NCBI GenBank assembly: GCA_037013685.1
Contig: CM072894.1
Location: 25,915,529-25,979,528, forward strand
Direction of reading: 5' to 3'
Source of the DNA: Acridotheres tristis
Lineage: Eukaryota; Chordata; Aves; Passeriformes; Sturnidae
DNA length: 64,000 bases
Shown here piece after piece: positions 11,901 to 25,390 of this stretch. A program made the translations under genes and the position numbers. Within the stretch, counting starts at the first letter, position 1. Every line of letters starts with the position of its first letter. Below the pieces are notes generated by a model that was given only the letters and a program-made list of their open reading frames with translations, made no database searches and was not told the DNA's origin.

Positions 11901-14900
11901 AAGCTGGGAACATTTTATGAAATAGTTACATTTTTCTCTAGAACCTCTTTTGTTTACTTTTCACTCCCAAGCTGGTGCTATAAGGAGCTGAACTTACATC
12001 TACCACAATTTCCCTACCTCAACAGAAGAGATGCACTTGGACTAGAGTGCAGCAAAGAAAATCTTTTTGCTTTGTTATTTAATGAAGCAAAGCCGATATC
12101 TTGATTAAAACATCCCTGTAACAGTAATTAATTTCTTTTATAGCTTGTCCCCCAAGGCCTGTCTGGTTTCTCTGCTCCTGTTTCCCCCGATATCTCACTT
12201 GTAGATATGGGTGCAATGCAGTGCAGATGACATGACTGCTCTTACAGTCCTGTCACCATGAGGCAGCTGCCAGTTCCAATTAACCTCTGAGAGATAAGGA
12301 CTCAAATTAGTACAAGCTGACAGATACCTGGTAACGGGAGGAGGACGATGATTTTGGTTTATTTGTCGTTAGGTTATGACCCAGCATCTATTAGTGAATG
12401 ATCTGGCTCACAGAGGCCATGTGTGATGGGTGACACACTCTCAGGAGGTGCCTGTGCAGGGCTCACGGTGGTGTGGGATGAGAAAAGAGTGACCAGGGCC
12501 TCCACTGGTCCTCCAGCTCCACTGGGGGAGCCAGGAAGGGCTTGCAGCACATGTGTGTGCAGGAAGAACAGGTTATGCCAAGTGGTCTTGGGAAGAAGGA
12601 CGGTTACATGGATGGTGGTTTAAATGTTGCTGTGAGTTTCCAATCGGTTGAAAACTTGATTTGCGACTAGTTATAGTCTTCTGTATTGCCCTGTTTTTCT
12701 TAAAAGTATATCTTCCTCTCTCAAGAATTGTGTTATTAGAGAAAAATATAATTTCCTGGCATAGACTCGAAATGCAAATATTCACAGTTGTTGGTTCCAG
12801 GTATTTCCACATGGGAGAATGGATGTGCTTCTGTCACAAATATTAATGAACCAGCCAGAATCAATGCTATTTAAGACTTGGTTTCAGTAAACAAAGAACT
12901 TTTCTTTCAAAAATAATACTATCATAAGAAACTGTTACTGGATTAGAAAATCCTGATTTGGTCTAGTTAAAATCAGCTAAAAGTGAAAATGAAAATAGTT
13001 CTGTCACTGAAATTAGCTTCTACTTGAAAACAAATGTTGTTGAATTTAGTGAGATATTAATAAAATTCAAACAACTACAAAGACCAGAAGAATACAGGGT
13101 ACAAGCAAAAACTGTCACTGATGTAAAGTCTATCTGAAACTCCTGTTTCCAGAAGAGAAGGAAAAAAAAGTATAGACAAGGGCTTCAGATGCAACCAGAA
13201 ATGTAATAGGAAAAAAACCCAAAACAAACTAGAAAGCCTGAGAGTAATTTTATTGAAAGAAGTTTTGTAGTATAGAAGGTGTAGAAATAAATTGAGAGTT
13301 TCTAGTAATCAGCTGAGTTTGGCATGCAAAAGTAAGTACAACAGTGAAGATTTTTTTCAACCAGAGGAACAAAAAGACTAAGGAAAGAAGAGAGGCTTAG
13401 GGAAGAAGTACATGAAGCTGGGCATCTTCCTCCCGTCAGCCACAGTCCCCCCATCCCTCATGTGCACCACAATTCTCCTGACACTGCTGGTACCAAAATG
13501 TCTCAAAACAGAATGGGGAGAGAAAAGAAGCCTGAATTATAAGGCTACCAAACTGGGCTTTCTCATCAAACCCTCATCTTTAAATTTCTTTCTCTAAATG
13601 TGTTGTTAGTACATTCTTGGTAAAGGAGGAGCAATTGAAGCTAAAGGAAAATACTGGCTGGGAGTGAAAAAGTGGACATAGGCAAATGTAGGCTGAAAAT
13701 AAGAAGGTGACTGTAACAGCAGTGACAGTCTTACAGCCTTTCTCCCCGTTTGTATTAAAGCCTGACTAACTTGAGCTGGAAATGCAGTTTTTAAAGCGGA
13801 TTACATGGTGTGGCTGTTAACCACAGACTTGTGACCCAGACTGCTCCTTCCCCAGTTGTGCAGCAGAGCCTTATCTGGCAGTAAAAGTGCAAGCCCCTAA
13901 TATTGATTTTTGAGTAACTGATAATCAGAATAAAACTGGAAAATGAGCTGATTGATATTTGACCTGCACCCAAATATCACAATAAAGTGAGCTAAGCTTC
14001 TTAAAGGTGACACAGACAGTATAGGAGGATGTTTGGTTCTTGCAGCAGTGGCCTGTGCAGAACATGAAGAGGAAACGAGTTTTGAGCTGTTCTGTCACCT
14101 AGCTCGTTTCATCTTCCAGCAAGTCTGAGGCCTTCTGCTTCCAAATTATGTATTCCTTACTCAGTTTTCCCCTTGCTTTAAAAAACCATGATATCCATTA
14201 TCATATTGAATAACTGGACTTGTCATTTTGTCTTTATACTTTTGGCTATTTAGAAAAAAACATGGCAAACCTCTACCTGAAAACACAGGATTTAAAGAGT
14301 TTGTCATCCTCTTCATGTAAAAGCATACACTTCACTTGTACAAAAACATTTATTTTCAGTACAAGCTCTGGATCACCAAAATGACAAATAGTAAGTGGTT
14401 ATTATTTTCTTCCAAAATTTGATTTTTTTTCTTCACTGTCAGTTGTTTTCTTCTAAAAAAAAGCCCACACAAACCAAGCAGTCCCAGCTTGAGTCATATG
14501 TGCTCCTTATAACAGGAAACAAAATTATGACATTGCATATCCAGCTTTTAGACATGGCCTCTGCTTTTGAGACATTCCTTCTGTGTACGCTGTGATGCTA
14601 CCATGCTAATACCTAGATAAACTACAAAATCCTTATGGAAATCTGCCATCTCTACTGCAAAATGTTCTCTTTTCCAGTCTTCAGGGATGTGTCTTGTTCA
14701 CTAGACTTTTTTAAAATCATATCTTTGTAGCACAAAGCCATCTACTGAAATAAGACAGTAATGTAACTTTCATGGAGATCTGTTTCCTTAGTTTGTTGAG
14801 GTTCTGTGTAATGGCACCCGTAGTTCAGGTGGGATCCCATTTGTGTTTCCCCAAATAGAATTTACTTTGTATACATCAGCAAGTGACACTGTTGAGATAG

Positions 14901-17900
14901 AAAAATGTAATTGAATAACAGTTCTTAAAGTTTCTAGTGTCCAGTCCATAGCAGTTTTATTTGATCTCCATAGGAAGTTTTCTTTCTTTATGAATTCAAT
15001 TTTTTTCCATTTTAAAGCTATGTCTTAATGGTCTTAGAGTTTTACAATATTTTATATGAAGGAAATAATAATCTTTGCCTGCAGATAGTTTGTTGATAGG
15101 ACCTCTGAAAAATGAGATATTCAGGTCTGCCTAAAACCACTGTTGGAATTCAGGCAATGTAAAAATGGGAATTCATTAATTCTGGTTAAGTTATGTTATG
15201 TTCACGTGTTTCTATAGACACAAAGAAATTGGTCCGCACAGGCCCAGATTTAATTTTTTTAAAACCAAACCCTAATTTAACAAAGCACAAACTTAGTGTA
15301 CTGTTTCAATCCTCTTTTCTCATCCTCCTTGGTCAGTTTTGATATCAATAGAGTCCTCATTCCTTTCTTTTTTTTCTGCTTTTAAGGTTCATTCCACTTA
15401 TGAATCTGTTCACCTGATGAGTCTATGTGCAATATCTTACTAGCCACACTTGCCAGAGACCTAGGATCAACTGCACAATAGCATAAATGCATGGAGACCA
15501 GAGGGAAATGGTGTTTAATTGACCACAGTCAATCAGATCTGACCAGTTACTTGGGATTTAGTTCACCAGAAAATGTTCAAGTTATACAAAAAGTTAGTGA
15601 AGTTCCAGAGGGATGAGAAGTTTCTATTAAAAAATCAGATAAGGACAGAGGAAACCGATTGTCTAAACAGAGCAAAGGAATTTGATGAATAACTCAGCTT
15701 GGAAGCAATTGATTTTATAATTCTCATTTTACTGGCAGTTCAAATGACCTAGTAAAGTTAGAACAACCACAGCCCTTCAGTTAAGCTCAGGGCTAACTTT
15801 AGTTACAGGACTCTGCTTTTAATCATGATCAACTTGTTAGTCATCATCATACAGTGCAGACCAATTTCCAGTTCTGGAAGATCGCTGTAGTCAGTTCATA
15901 AATACCTGCATTTGTCAGAGAAATTGAATATCAGATAATATCTGAAGTGGTGAAGACTAAAAATTAACATCTTCATCACTTCTGACAGCATCTGGCATTT
16001 AGTAACAGCTACTAATACTTATTAAATGTAGGGACTATCAGCAGCAAAAAATGCTTTAAGTGGATGTAATTTTAGTGCTATGTTTTGTACTGAAACACAA
16101 CTTCAGCTCAAAGCATAACTATCACTAACAATCCTGTGTATAATTATAAACTTAAGAAAAGTGTTGAAACAGATAATTTACACATGAATGATGTTACAAA
16201 GGAATTAATTTCAATATTTTTAAACGGACAGCATAAGAGTTTTTTCGATTATGAATAATTTGTTAGGCTTTAGAAATTACTGGTTTTGTCCAGTTTTGGT
16301 GAAATGAAGTAAGTCAGCTCCTGTTCCATGCCTAATATTTCCTTTACTTATTATTTAGAAAGTGCTAAATGCTTTTGGTGGGGACCCTTTCTAAACCCAA
16401 CGGACAGGAGTTTTCAAACAGCTGAGGGCTATCTTGCACAGAGATTGATTGAGCTAATTATTTTTAAATGTGCCTTTGTACATATTTTTTCACAACTATT
16501 TCTCTTCCCATTAGGCTGTATGCATATGTTGTATGTCTTGTTTTCTAAGTCATCCTTATCTCAACTATTCTGTTCTCCTTGCCTGTTTGGCTTCCTCTGA
16601 CCATTGTCCTGGGACACTGCAAATCAAAGATGTTTTCCCTTGAGTCTGATATTCCAGTTTCCACATCTTCCAGTAAAGGGAGATCAAGTTTGATGGCAGT
16701 ATTGTGTAATCTACTGCATGCCAGGAATATCTCACATACAGTTCTTTAGAAGGACAATCTGGTAATGCATGTCACCACACTGCTTTTTAAAGATGATTAA
16801 TGGTCTTTTAAATGATTCCTCAGGTGAGCTGTAGATCTTCATTATCTTCTCTGAGGACATTGCATTAGATTTATTTGGAGAAAACGAAATTAGGGTCATG
16901 AACCTTTCTTGAAAAACTAATTTATATCTTCTGAATTATTGAGAAGCACTATACTCTAATGATGTGATACGGTTGTTGATATTATAAAGACAACTGTCAA
17001 TAACATCAAGAAGATAACTATTATTTCTTATTTAACAACTTGGGAAGTTGCTGCTGTCTTTAAAGCTATTTTTAATAGCTGCCGTTCCTACTTCAGTTTC
17101 ATCTGGATACACTCAAATTTTATCTGACTACCCAATAATTAGCTGCTGTCAATCCAATCACTGCTAGATTGGCTAAGCTATTTTTTTCTAAAATGCAAAA
17201 GTTGTCACAACACTGCTTGACAATATTATGTCATGATGACGTTAGGTACTTTGCCACCTCACCCACTGCATAATGGTTAATTTGAGCAATATTAAATGAA
17301 TGATAGGGTTTAGGATTTTGATGAGCCAGAATTTGCCTAAAGAAGTATTGCCACATAGAATATTTGTATATCGTTTATATGGATAAAGAACATCACAAGG
17401 AGAAAATTCTGTCATTTTCTATTGATACATTAAACCCATCCAAGTAAAATACAACATCTAGATCTGAAAATAGAGGCTCTGACATATTTTGTGAGCTCCT
17501 CATTAGCTGACTTGGAGTTTATGCAGTGAGGAATCTTAGTGCTTGGGTTTTTGATGCTCTATCACTATGTGTGGCCGTATATTTAATTCTGTCAGGGGTG
17601 TATGGAAAACTTTGCACAGCAGATGCCTTGTACCTCCATGATGTTTGGGAAGTGGGTGGTTTGCATGGAAGTACAATTCTTTCTTTAAAATTTTCTGCTG
17701 ATCTTCAGTTTCTCCATGGTTTCCTGTTCTACAACTATTTAAACACCTCCAAAAAAACTGTGCTAGCTTTAAGTGGTCTTTAGTCGTCTTAAACATCCTC
17801 TGTGGTGCAAAGAGGTTTTGCTATTTGAACTGTAATCTTTTTAATACCCAATAAATATGGTTTAATATATAACCGAGATTAAAGAGGGCTTTAGCTGTGG

Positions 17901-20900
17901 ACTGCTGGTTAAACTGACATGTTCTAGAATTTCTGTGCATCACCATTCAACAGTACAGCTCCAAGCACAAGGCAGCTGCTTGAAAAGAGTGGGTGTTTTG
18001 TGACGCTCCAGTGATCCTACTCAAACTCAATGGTGATCCACAAGCACCCATGGAAGCCACTGGTGCACCCAGATTTAGCCATGTTGCCTTCTCAGGCCTG
18101 GAACTCGAGCCTGTCACACACAGGCAGTGCACAGAACGTCCTTCCTTTAGAGGCTGGCAGCTCAGGCTGTGTTCCATAAAGGGACTGTCAGCCCCACAAT
18201 AGGCGTCATCCCACCAGCGTTTGGGGCAAGGAGCTCCATTGTGTGAGCACAATGTCTGCTCGAGGTAAAATGTGCTCAGCACAGTGGCTGTCAGAAGAAT
18301 AACTGTTATCTCCCAGATTCTGGCAAGCACTTAAAGGTCAGAGTTTAGGTTTTCAGGTCCACAATGGTATCTTGCTAAGCACAGAGTGTCCATAGCACGT
18401 GTAATGCTTTCAGCCAGCTCTCTATGAAGATGGCTTAATGCTCTTCACACACGTAGGATAAATCTGCAGCCTCACTCCTGCACAGCAGCTTTCAAGGCTT
18501 CTCCAGGGTCTGATCCAGGCCCCCTTCCTTTACTAGGGCACACATCTTCTGTGTGATCCCCTACAAAAACAGCTGGAGCAGTGGAAGGCAGCATGGACTG
18601 TGAGCATGCTGGGGCCAGTTAGTATCTGTTCCTTTTGTTTGTACATTTCTGTTTGGTTATCAAGTTCTCCGAAATATTGATATGAACTAATCCTTTCATC
18701 TTAGACATTTCTTTCAAAACCAAATGCAGTTTGCTTCTCCAGATTACATCATTTGCTAATTAAGAAAGCTAGATAGAGTACTGCAAGAGTATGTATTTTT
18801 CACCTGAGGTATCTCTAACAGGCCTTACAAAGGGAATTACAGTGGTGAGTCTCAGCATAGTGAAAAAAGCATTTTGTGTATCTCTGAAGAATAACTGTGG
18901 TACAACAAGTGCTGAGCAACTCCCCTGTACTTTGCTGGAGATGTCATTGCTTGTGATATAATGCTCTAGAGGAACTGTGCACCCTTTGACTAAGCAGCTT
19001 GGGAGCAATAGTTAAAATACCCTTCAACTGCACTATCAATTTCCTTTTTAAAAGTCAAAACAGGTCAGCGAAGGTGACAGAAAGTTCTTTCTTCTGCTTA
19101 CCTTCATTAAGCTTTTGTTTAAAAAAGAAGGGAGAAGGGATTGAAGCATGCAGAAATTGCCTCAATAACCTTGCAGCAAACTGCCAGAAAGTTTTCCAAG
19201 GCTCTCATTCAATTGAACCTGGTGAAAGGAAGCTACTCCTCTAGTCCTGCCCACAGCCCTCCTTAATAAAGTTGCTGGAGGTTAGTTTTTTTTCCTGAAC
19301 ACTTAGTTGTGTTGGTCTCCCAACAAACTGGTGCCAGCCTGCGAGAATCAGAGCTGATGCTGATAGTGGCGAAGGGAAAAAGCTGAGCTGAAGGGAGGAC
19401 GTTCAGGGGTGTGCAGGAGAGTGGGGACCAGCAGTCTCCAGTTTCCACTGCTGGCCAGTGTACAGAAGTCACCAGTTATGATTGGGTTACAGCTCATGAC
19501 TATTTAGACTTGGACATGGACTTGAAGCCACTTGGTGTCAGTACAAAGGCAGGAATGTAACACTGTCTCTCCAGTGCCAGGGGGGAGAGATTTGTAGGTT
19601 GGTATGTGACCTTCACTGCTGGCCCATGCAGGTGCTGTTCAAAGGCTCTCCCCATTCAGCTCTTGATACTGATACTAGATTAAAAAGAGAGAATGAAAAA
19701 AGTCCTTGTTAAAAACTTTCCTCTCTGTTTTTTCCCTTTATCTCTGTGAACAAGTTGTCTTTTGATTTGCTTGGGTTTGTGGGTTTAGGAGGCTGTTTTC
19801 CTTTCAAGGACTTACTCTTGTACTATGTATTTTTTCCTTTAGTGAATACCATTTAACTCAGTGAAAGATTTGTCTTGAGGCAATTCTTGGGTATTAAAAA
19901 AAAATGTTTTAGTTTGTGCCCATGATGTCTGGTCATAGTAGCTTTTTCTATTTTAAATTGTAGCTCCTTACCTGTATTCCAGTACCTCTGTTAAAAGAAT
20001 CAGATGAAAAGAGGAGCATACAAAGCCAGAAAATCAAATCAGCAGGGCAATTAAAACAATAACTAGTAATAATCTTGCTGACTGCTGGTCAGGGAAGGGA
20101 CCAGCATCCTCCCTGGTCTCTGGCACCATTTTCTGGGGTCAGCTGTGTTCCCTGACAGTCCCACTGGTGTGTGCACTCAGGTGTTTAAGATGTCTTCAGC
20201 GTTGTGGTGTTGGAGAATTGCTGAGGGACTGTGCTGTGCCATCCTGCAGTCAGAAGCAGAACAGAGCAGCCTTCCTCAGCCTGCAAAGCAAACAGCATCC
20301 ATCAGCAAAGACTTGGCTTAGCACAGATGTTTGAAACTAACTTTTGTACTAGAAAGATCTCAGGATTTCTGAGGAGCCGGAGTGTGCAGGAGAGCAAAAT
20401 TTATGTAAATGTCTTGTGCATTTAGGTAAAATTTCTTCTCACAGCCTCTTTGGAAGGCTGCAGAACTATGATGCCCACTTTTAAAGACAGTTCTTTTCCT
20501 GTATGCATGCTAAAAGGACCAAATGTGTAGAACAGAGTTGCTCTCTCTGCTTTCAAATTCCCTCCCTGGAATGCTGCGCAACCAAGCAAGCCTGCCCAGC
20601 CTTAGCAGCAATTTTTCCTTAACCCTCATAGGGTTTTTTGATTGAAGTGGTTGGTATAATTAAAAAGCAGCTTGACTACTGCTGAGTTTCTTTGTTTTAT
20701 ATTTACTGGAGAAAACCACTGGGCTGTTGATCTGTAAGTTTTATGTTATTATTTAATTACACTGAGGGAAGATCCAGCATTTTGGATAATTTATTTTGAG
20801 TGCTATATTTTCCAGGACTTCGTTTGGTTCTGGTATTAATCCCTTTCCTTCATGGAAGTTTGCATATTGTTTTGGATTATTTATTCTTCACTGTGCTTCC

Positions 20901-22599
20901 AAATCCATTATTAATCACACAGGTATTGAAATACATTTCACAGATAATACTGGACATACTGCTGTATTGTTTGCTCACATAACAGTCATGCTTTCACTCG
21001 GCAGGTTTCTCATACATCAAATTATCATTAGATAAGAAAAAATGTTACGGTGAATATTTGCCAACAACTTAATGCTGAATGCTCAAGCAAAACCCTGATG
21101 TTTCCCATTCCAGGTGATGACTCCTGGGGACAATAAATGAGCAGATGCTCTACTTAGATGAGAGCATATCACCTTCAGGGATGTGAACAGTGCAAGGTTC
21201 TGCTCAGTGGACCTAAAGGAAACCTCTTGCTCATTTTTTCTCCGGCAGCAGTCCAGATGACTAAACAAGAGAGATTTCTTTCATGGTTGCATTTTGGTCA
21301 GTATAAAAAGGGACTGTATTTTAGTTTTAAGAGTGTCCTGCAGCTATCAGTGACTGTAAGCCTGAGAATGTAGGGCTAGAAAGGACCATCTGGGTCATGG
21401 TATCCAGTTTCTGGGTCATCCAGCCGCTAGAAACCCATGCTTACCCAGGCTCCACTGCGTCACTGCAACCTCACAGCGAAACCCCAAAAACCTCAACTAA
21501 AAAGAAAGGAAAATCAAAGGAAAAAACCAAGACTGATAAGAGAGTTTTAGCAACTGTCTAGACCCTTGCAAGAGCATAAAATTTGGATAAAGCTCCTTGA
21601 TGATCCCAGCAGGCAGCCCTAGCCTACTGCACAGAGGAAGACAAAGTCTCCTGTCCCGTTTTCCTTGCAGGCTTTTCCACTGAACTCTTGTATAAAAATG
21701 GGCTTAACCCTGAGAGTTTAAACAAGTGTGTCAGTCAAACCCTGGGACACTGGTGAGAGCTGCAGCATTTTCCACCCTGTGTTTAGTCTCTACCTACTGG
21801 CCACACCAGGGCCAGGTGTTTTTTAGAGCTTTGCACACTGGAGGCAGCTAATCCATGAACATATTTCCCTGCACTGTACAGAACAGCACTGTTCAGGGGA
21901 AAGGGGTGCAGCTATGCTGTGCAACACGGAGATTCAGACTGGGTCCCTGAGACAGCTTTTCCACCCTCAGTGTGGTAGAAATCTCAAGATGGGTCCCTAG
22001 CTGTGGTATAGCATGGCACTGGCCCAGGAGTCATTCTGAGCTGGCACTGGCTTAGGGAGCTTAAGTCTGGGCATAAATACAGTGCAGGGACCATGGAAGA
22101 GTACATAAAAATTGAAGATCTCAGTGCTGTTCCTGCTTCAGGGAAGAATCTTCAAATACCTCTCTTTTTCCATTTCTACATCTGTACTTGAGGGAGAGTA
22201 ATAGCACTTTGACACAAAAGCATTTTTCTGGTCCTTGGATGGATGGTTAGTGCTGACATTAAGACATAAATCTGTTAAAACTGAGGATTGCTTAAATAAG
22301 TAAAATATTATTACAGAAACTCTCTTAGCTGTTCAAAATGACCTTTCTCCTTAAATTAGCACAAGTGAAAAAGGAATAATTGCTTTCTGTCTGCCCACAG
22401 AGTCAGGCACACACAAAGTCCTCTAGGTTTATTAGACTTCACAACAGAGTGGAGGACATCCACTGTGTCATCCTCAGCAGTTCCTGCAGCGTCTGGCTCT
22501 TTTCAGCACACTAAAAGGTTGCTTTCTGCAGACAAACAGCAACAGTAATAATGTCTACATCACTCAAATGGAATCTCTTCTCTGTAATTCAGAGGAGTA
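8913..22599. other. Long AT-rich noncoding stretch
   Basis: About 13.7 kb without a supportable gene. Short openings are not bounded by convincing splice sites and match no family I know; for example, the 127-codon one at 17947-18330 on the minus strand starts at GTG and is Cys-rich by chance composition. A MEF2-like site (CTATTTTTAA) lies at 17066-17075. The region 17040-17300 holds CCAAT/ATTGG inverted pairs and TAAT cores, so it could be a conserved noncoding element. Around 21373-21430 there is a short stretch vaguely like a CR1 3' end, too weak to call. Confidence 0.45.
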
Positions 22600-22790
22600 G
22601 CAGCACAGGTTTATAGAATTTCCTTCCAGTGATCTCAAAGGACTCTGCAAGTGGAAAGAAAAAGCTCAAAATCCCCACCCAGTCACTGGGCCCCAGTGTG
22701 ACTGTTTTGCAGGTGGCAAAGACATGTCACAAGCAAGAAGTGACTCATCAGATATACACATGAGAGCTGGGGCACAGCAAAGAGCAAAAA
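22600..22790 (-). repeat. MIR-like SINE, antisense
   Basis: Read on the + strand, this shows the reverse complement of the MIR order. CCAGTGATCTCAAAGGACTC at about 22626-22645 corresponds to 'CCAAGGATCTCAAAGCACTT'. It is followed by GCAGGTGGCAAAGACATGTC and AAGTGACTCATCAG, corresponding to 'CAGATGGGGAAACTGAGGCAC..AAGTGACTTGCCC', and then GAGAGCTGGGGCACAGCAAAG. It is heavily diverged, so the ends are approximate. Confidence 0.5.
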
Positions 22791-24087
22791 AAATTGACTC
22801 TGTTGCCTGCCTGTACTAAGAGCTGATCTTATAAAAATGAAAACATGCTTAAAATAAAAGTGGAAATTTGTTTCTGCTGCCATTTGAACTTAATTTTAAG
22901 TCATGTGTAAATGACTGTATATCCTTCCTTTTAGTGTAATATTGGCTTTAATTTGGCTTAGCCTTTGGGAAGGATGTTTGACTGAATTAAAGAAGGAAGC
23001 TCAGTCTACAGGCAACTCTACCAAAGCCATTTTAAAGATTGACTTAAGTTCAGCCTATTTTGAGGACTCATGAAGTCTCTTTATATGGTGAGATCTATAA
23101 TTTATGTGTTATGTTTTTAATATTTATCATTTATATAATTATAATACATTAATTAATTAACATCCCAATTACAGCTGGGCCAGGGTAGCATCCTCTGACC
23201 CATCAGTCTTCTAGCTCAAAAAGGCCTTGAAAGCAGCAATTTCAGCTTGCCTTTACAAGCTTCTTGGTCATAATCTTTCCTCCCAGAACTACATATGAGC
23301 TTTCCTTGTTTCACTTGCTAGTTCAAAAGCCTCTACACTCCCTGCTTTTAGACTGTTATTTCTGGGCCCAAAATAACGGGATTGCCCAGAGGAAGCACAG
23401 GGAATTTCTTGGGGTGGAACAATGTCTTCAAAGGGGGGTCGATGGAAAGCTCTCTGGGGACAGCACCACCTTTGTATTTTGTCTGTTGAGTGCCCAGCTC
23501 ACTGAGGACTTGCTCTGGGACAAGTGATCTTGCCAAAAAGGCATCTGGAGGCAAAGCAAAACAGTTTTAGAGGAAAAGAGCTCAAGAGTTTGCTTTTCCT
23601 GAAAGAAGGGAAAAGGCTGTAAAAATGAAAATTTTATTTGGGAGGAGAGGGCTGCTGGATTTTTTTTTTTAAACAGCAACATCATGACCCCTTCCATGTT
23701 CATGTGTCATTACTTCTGTCAAAACTTGAACTATCTCCTCTGTGTTCAGGTTTGCAACATCAAAGGGACCATAGAATAGTATTCTTTGATGTTAAATTTT
23801 TCTGCTGATGCTGTCTGTGGTCAGGTAATACCACATGATTAATGTGAAAAGATTCAATTTGCTTATTTTCCCATGTTCACTAGCAAAGCAAAGATCCAGT
23901 ACATCAGTGGGATATGAGATACAGTCAGTCAAGAAAATCCTCAGTATTAGAAAACATTTTTGGCTTTTCAAAAATTAACCCTGATGCATTTTCTTTGGTT
24001 TTCTTTTTATTTATTTTTTTTAATGTGTGTGTTTGCATAATTGCTTAATATTAAAGAGAGTGTGGTTTGGTCATTTAGGTAGTAAAA
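22791..24087. other. Noncoding stretch
   Basis: AT-rich, with a low-complexity A/T segment near 23110-23160. Overlapping openings around 23264-23703 on both strands share no motif with known proteins. Nothing else is supported. Confidence 0.45.
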
Positions 24088-24257
24088 TCAGGCCTTGGGA
24101 CTGGGAAGAACTGGCTCCTCTCACTCAGCTGAGCTATTGGCCAGGACAAGCAAGTCACTTTGCCTTTTTATAGAATAAGGATAATGGCTCTTCCATTGTA
24201 AAGATGTGAGATCTACTGCTGAAAAGCAGTACATGAGAGTTAGGTAATATTATTTCT
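24088..24257 (+). repeat. MIR-like SINE, copy 1 of an adjacent pair
   Basis: Nearly complete old SINE. GGGACTGGGAAGAACTGGCTCC near 24097 matches the 5' 'GACTGGGA.TCAGGACTCCTGG' part. GACAAGCAAGTCACTTTGCC at 24145-24164 matches the core. GTGAGATCTACTGCTGAAAAG, then ACATGAGAGTTAGGTAATATTATT, matches the 'GAGATCTACTGATGAAAAG...TATAAGAGCTAGGTATTATT' tail. It is in the same orientation as the next copy. Confidence 0.65.
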
Positions 24258-24405
24258 GGCTCTCCTACAAATGTGCTTAGTATTCAGTTTTCCCATCTGT
24301 AATGTGGGGATGTTAGAACTAATCTACCTCCCAGGGTTGTTTTGCTTAATTCCATAAAGTACTTGAAAACCTCACATGGAAAGAGTTATAGGAGCACAAG
24401 GTTTC
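24258..24405 (+). repeat. MIR-like SINE, copy 2 of an adjacent pair
   Basis: Starts within a base or two of the previous copy's tail. The core is especially clear: CAGTTTTCCCATCTGTAATG, then TGGGGATG, then CTACCTCCCAGGGTTGTTTTG and GCTTAATTCCATAAAGTACTT. It ends GAGTTATAGGAGCACAAGGT, equivalent to the 'GCTATAGGAGCGCAAGGT' end of this SINE group. The 5' tRNA-derived head is missing or unrecognisable. Confidence 0.65.
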
Positions 24406-24525
24406 TTAATAAAGCTCATTCATGAGTAATGTATTTTTGAAGTAAGTGACTTGAACCTTCACCCATAGTTGGAAACCAACATGAGCCAAGTCTTCTTTGT
24501 TGTTCAGTAAAGGTTGGTTGATTTT

Positions 24526-24538
24526 CCCCCCCCCCCCC
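24526..24538. repeat. Poly-C run (13 C)
   Basis: Thirteen uninterrupted C residues. It is a length-unstable homopolymer and a likely sequencing-error point. Confidence 0.9.
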
Positions 24539-24769
24539 TTACATATTTAATTCTCATACGGCTTCACATCTCTGGTTTCTGGCTATGATTGAAAGCAGAA
24601 ATTCCAAATACCACAAGAGAAGACTGGGGTTTTTTACTTTTTTTCCCTGACCCTTCCAGAAGCTAGAAGTTTGAAACTTGTAAGAGTCTTCCCCACCCTC
24701 CAGTTCTCAGCATCCCCACCAAAGAGAGGCATCTGAAGGAGTTTTCTCTGGAAACTGAGCCTTACCCAG

Positions 24770-25390
24770 ACTCAGCCCGGAGCCTGCACCGTGGGACAGA
24801 CCAGTGGCCGAGGAGCAGCAGGGCTGCTCTGTGCAGGCAACCAGGGGGTGCCTTTATCAGCAGGGATCTGCCCTGCCTTCAGCGATACGAGACCGCGGCC
24901 AGCCTCATCCACGGCACTGCTGTGCTGCTGATCGCTGCACAGAGCCCGGGGAGGCTGAGATGGTCCTTACGGCAAAGGGCTGCAAGAGAAAATTGGCCAA
25001 AACTCATTTATCTCAGTGTCAAAATTCCTACTAACTGGGGAGGAAGCGAAGTTGGACCAGGCTGGAGGCTGCCAGGGAGCCTGGCCATCACACCGTGGGA
25101 TGCATTACAAACCCGGATTTGCAGGATCTCTGCCTGCAAATAATCCACACTCGGAGTGCTCTGCACATATCATTTGATGTGTGTAACACGGGGAGGGTGC
25201 CAGGAGCACAGAAGCGAACTTGGTGCTTGGGAAGTTTTCGATGGGTTTTGCCAGGGTTTCCCTCGGTGGGAAGGCACGGATGGCTTTCTCCTGCCCCCTC
25301 CTGGTGCAGCCCTCAAACGTGGCTCTGGAAGCAGCAGGCTGGAAACATGGCACCTTCCTTTTCCAGCGGATTTGCACCTGGCATGTATGG
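24770..25390. other. Moderately GC-rich block, no gene called
   Basis: GC and CpG content rise here relative to the flanks. Overlapping openings of 60-125 codons occur in several frames on both strands, as expected when stop codons become rare. No frame shows a recognisable domain. It could be a weak CpG-island relic, a lncRNA exon or an enhancer. I see no basis to choose. Confidence 0.35.

Noticed and set aside
17947..18330. Minus-strand 127-codon ORF with a hydrophobic N-terminus and several Cys, like a secreted peptide
   Set aside because: Start codon is GTG, so the apparent signal peptide lacks an ATG. The Cys spacing matches no family I know.
21373..21430. Possible CR1 3' fragment (GGGCTAGAAAGGACCATCTG)
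   Set aside because: Only one short stretch resembles the CR1 3' UTR and no following landmarks are in order.
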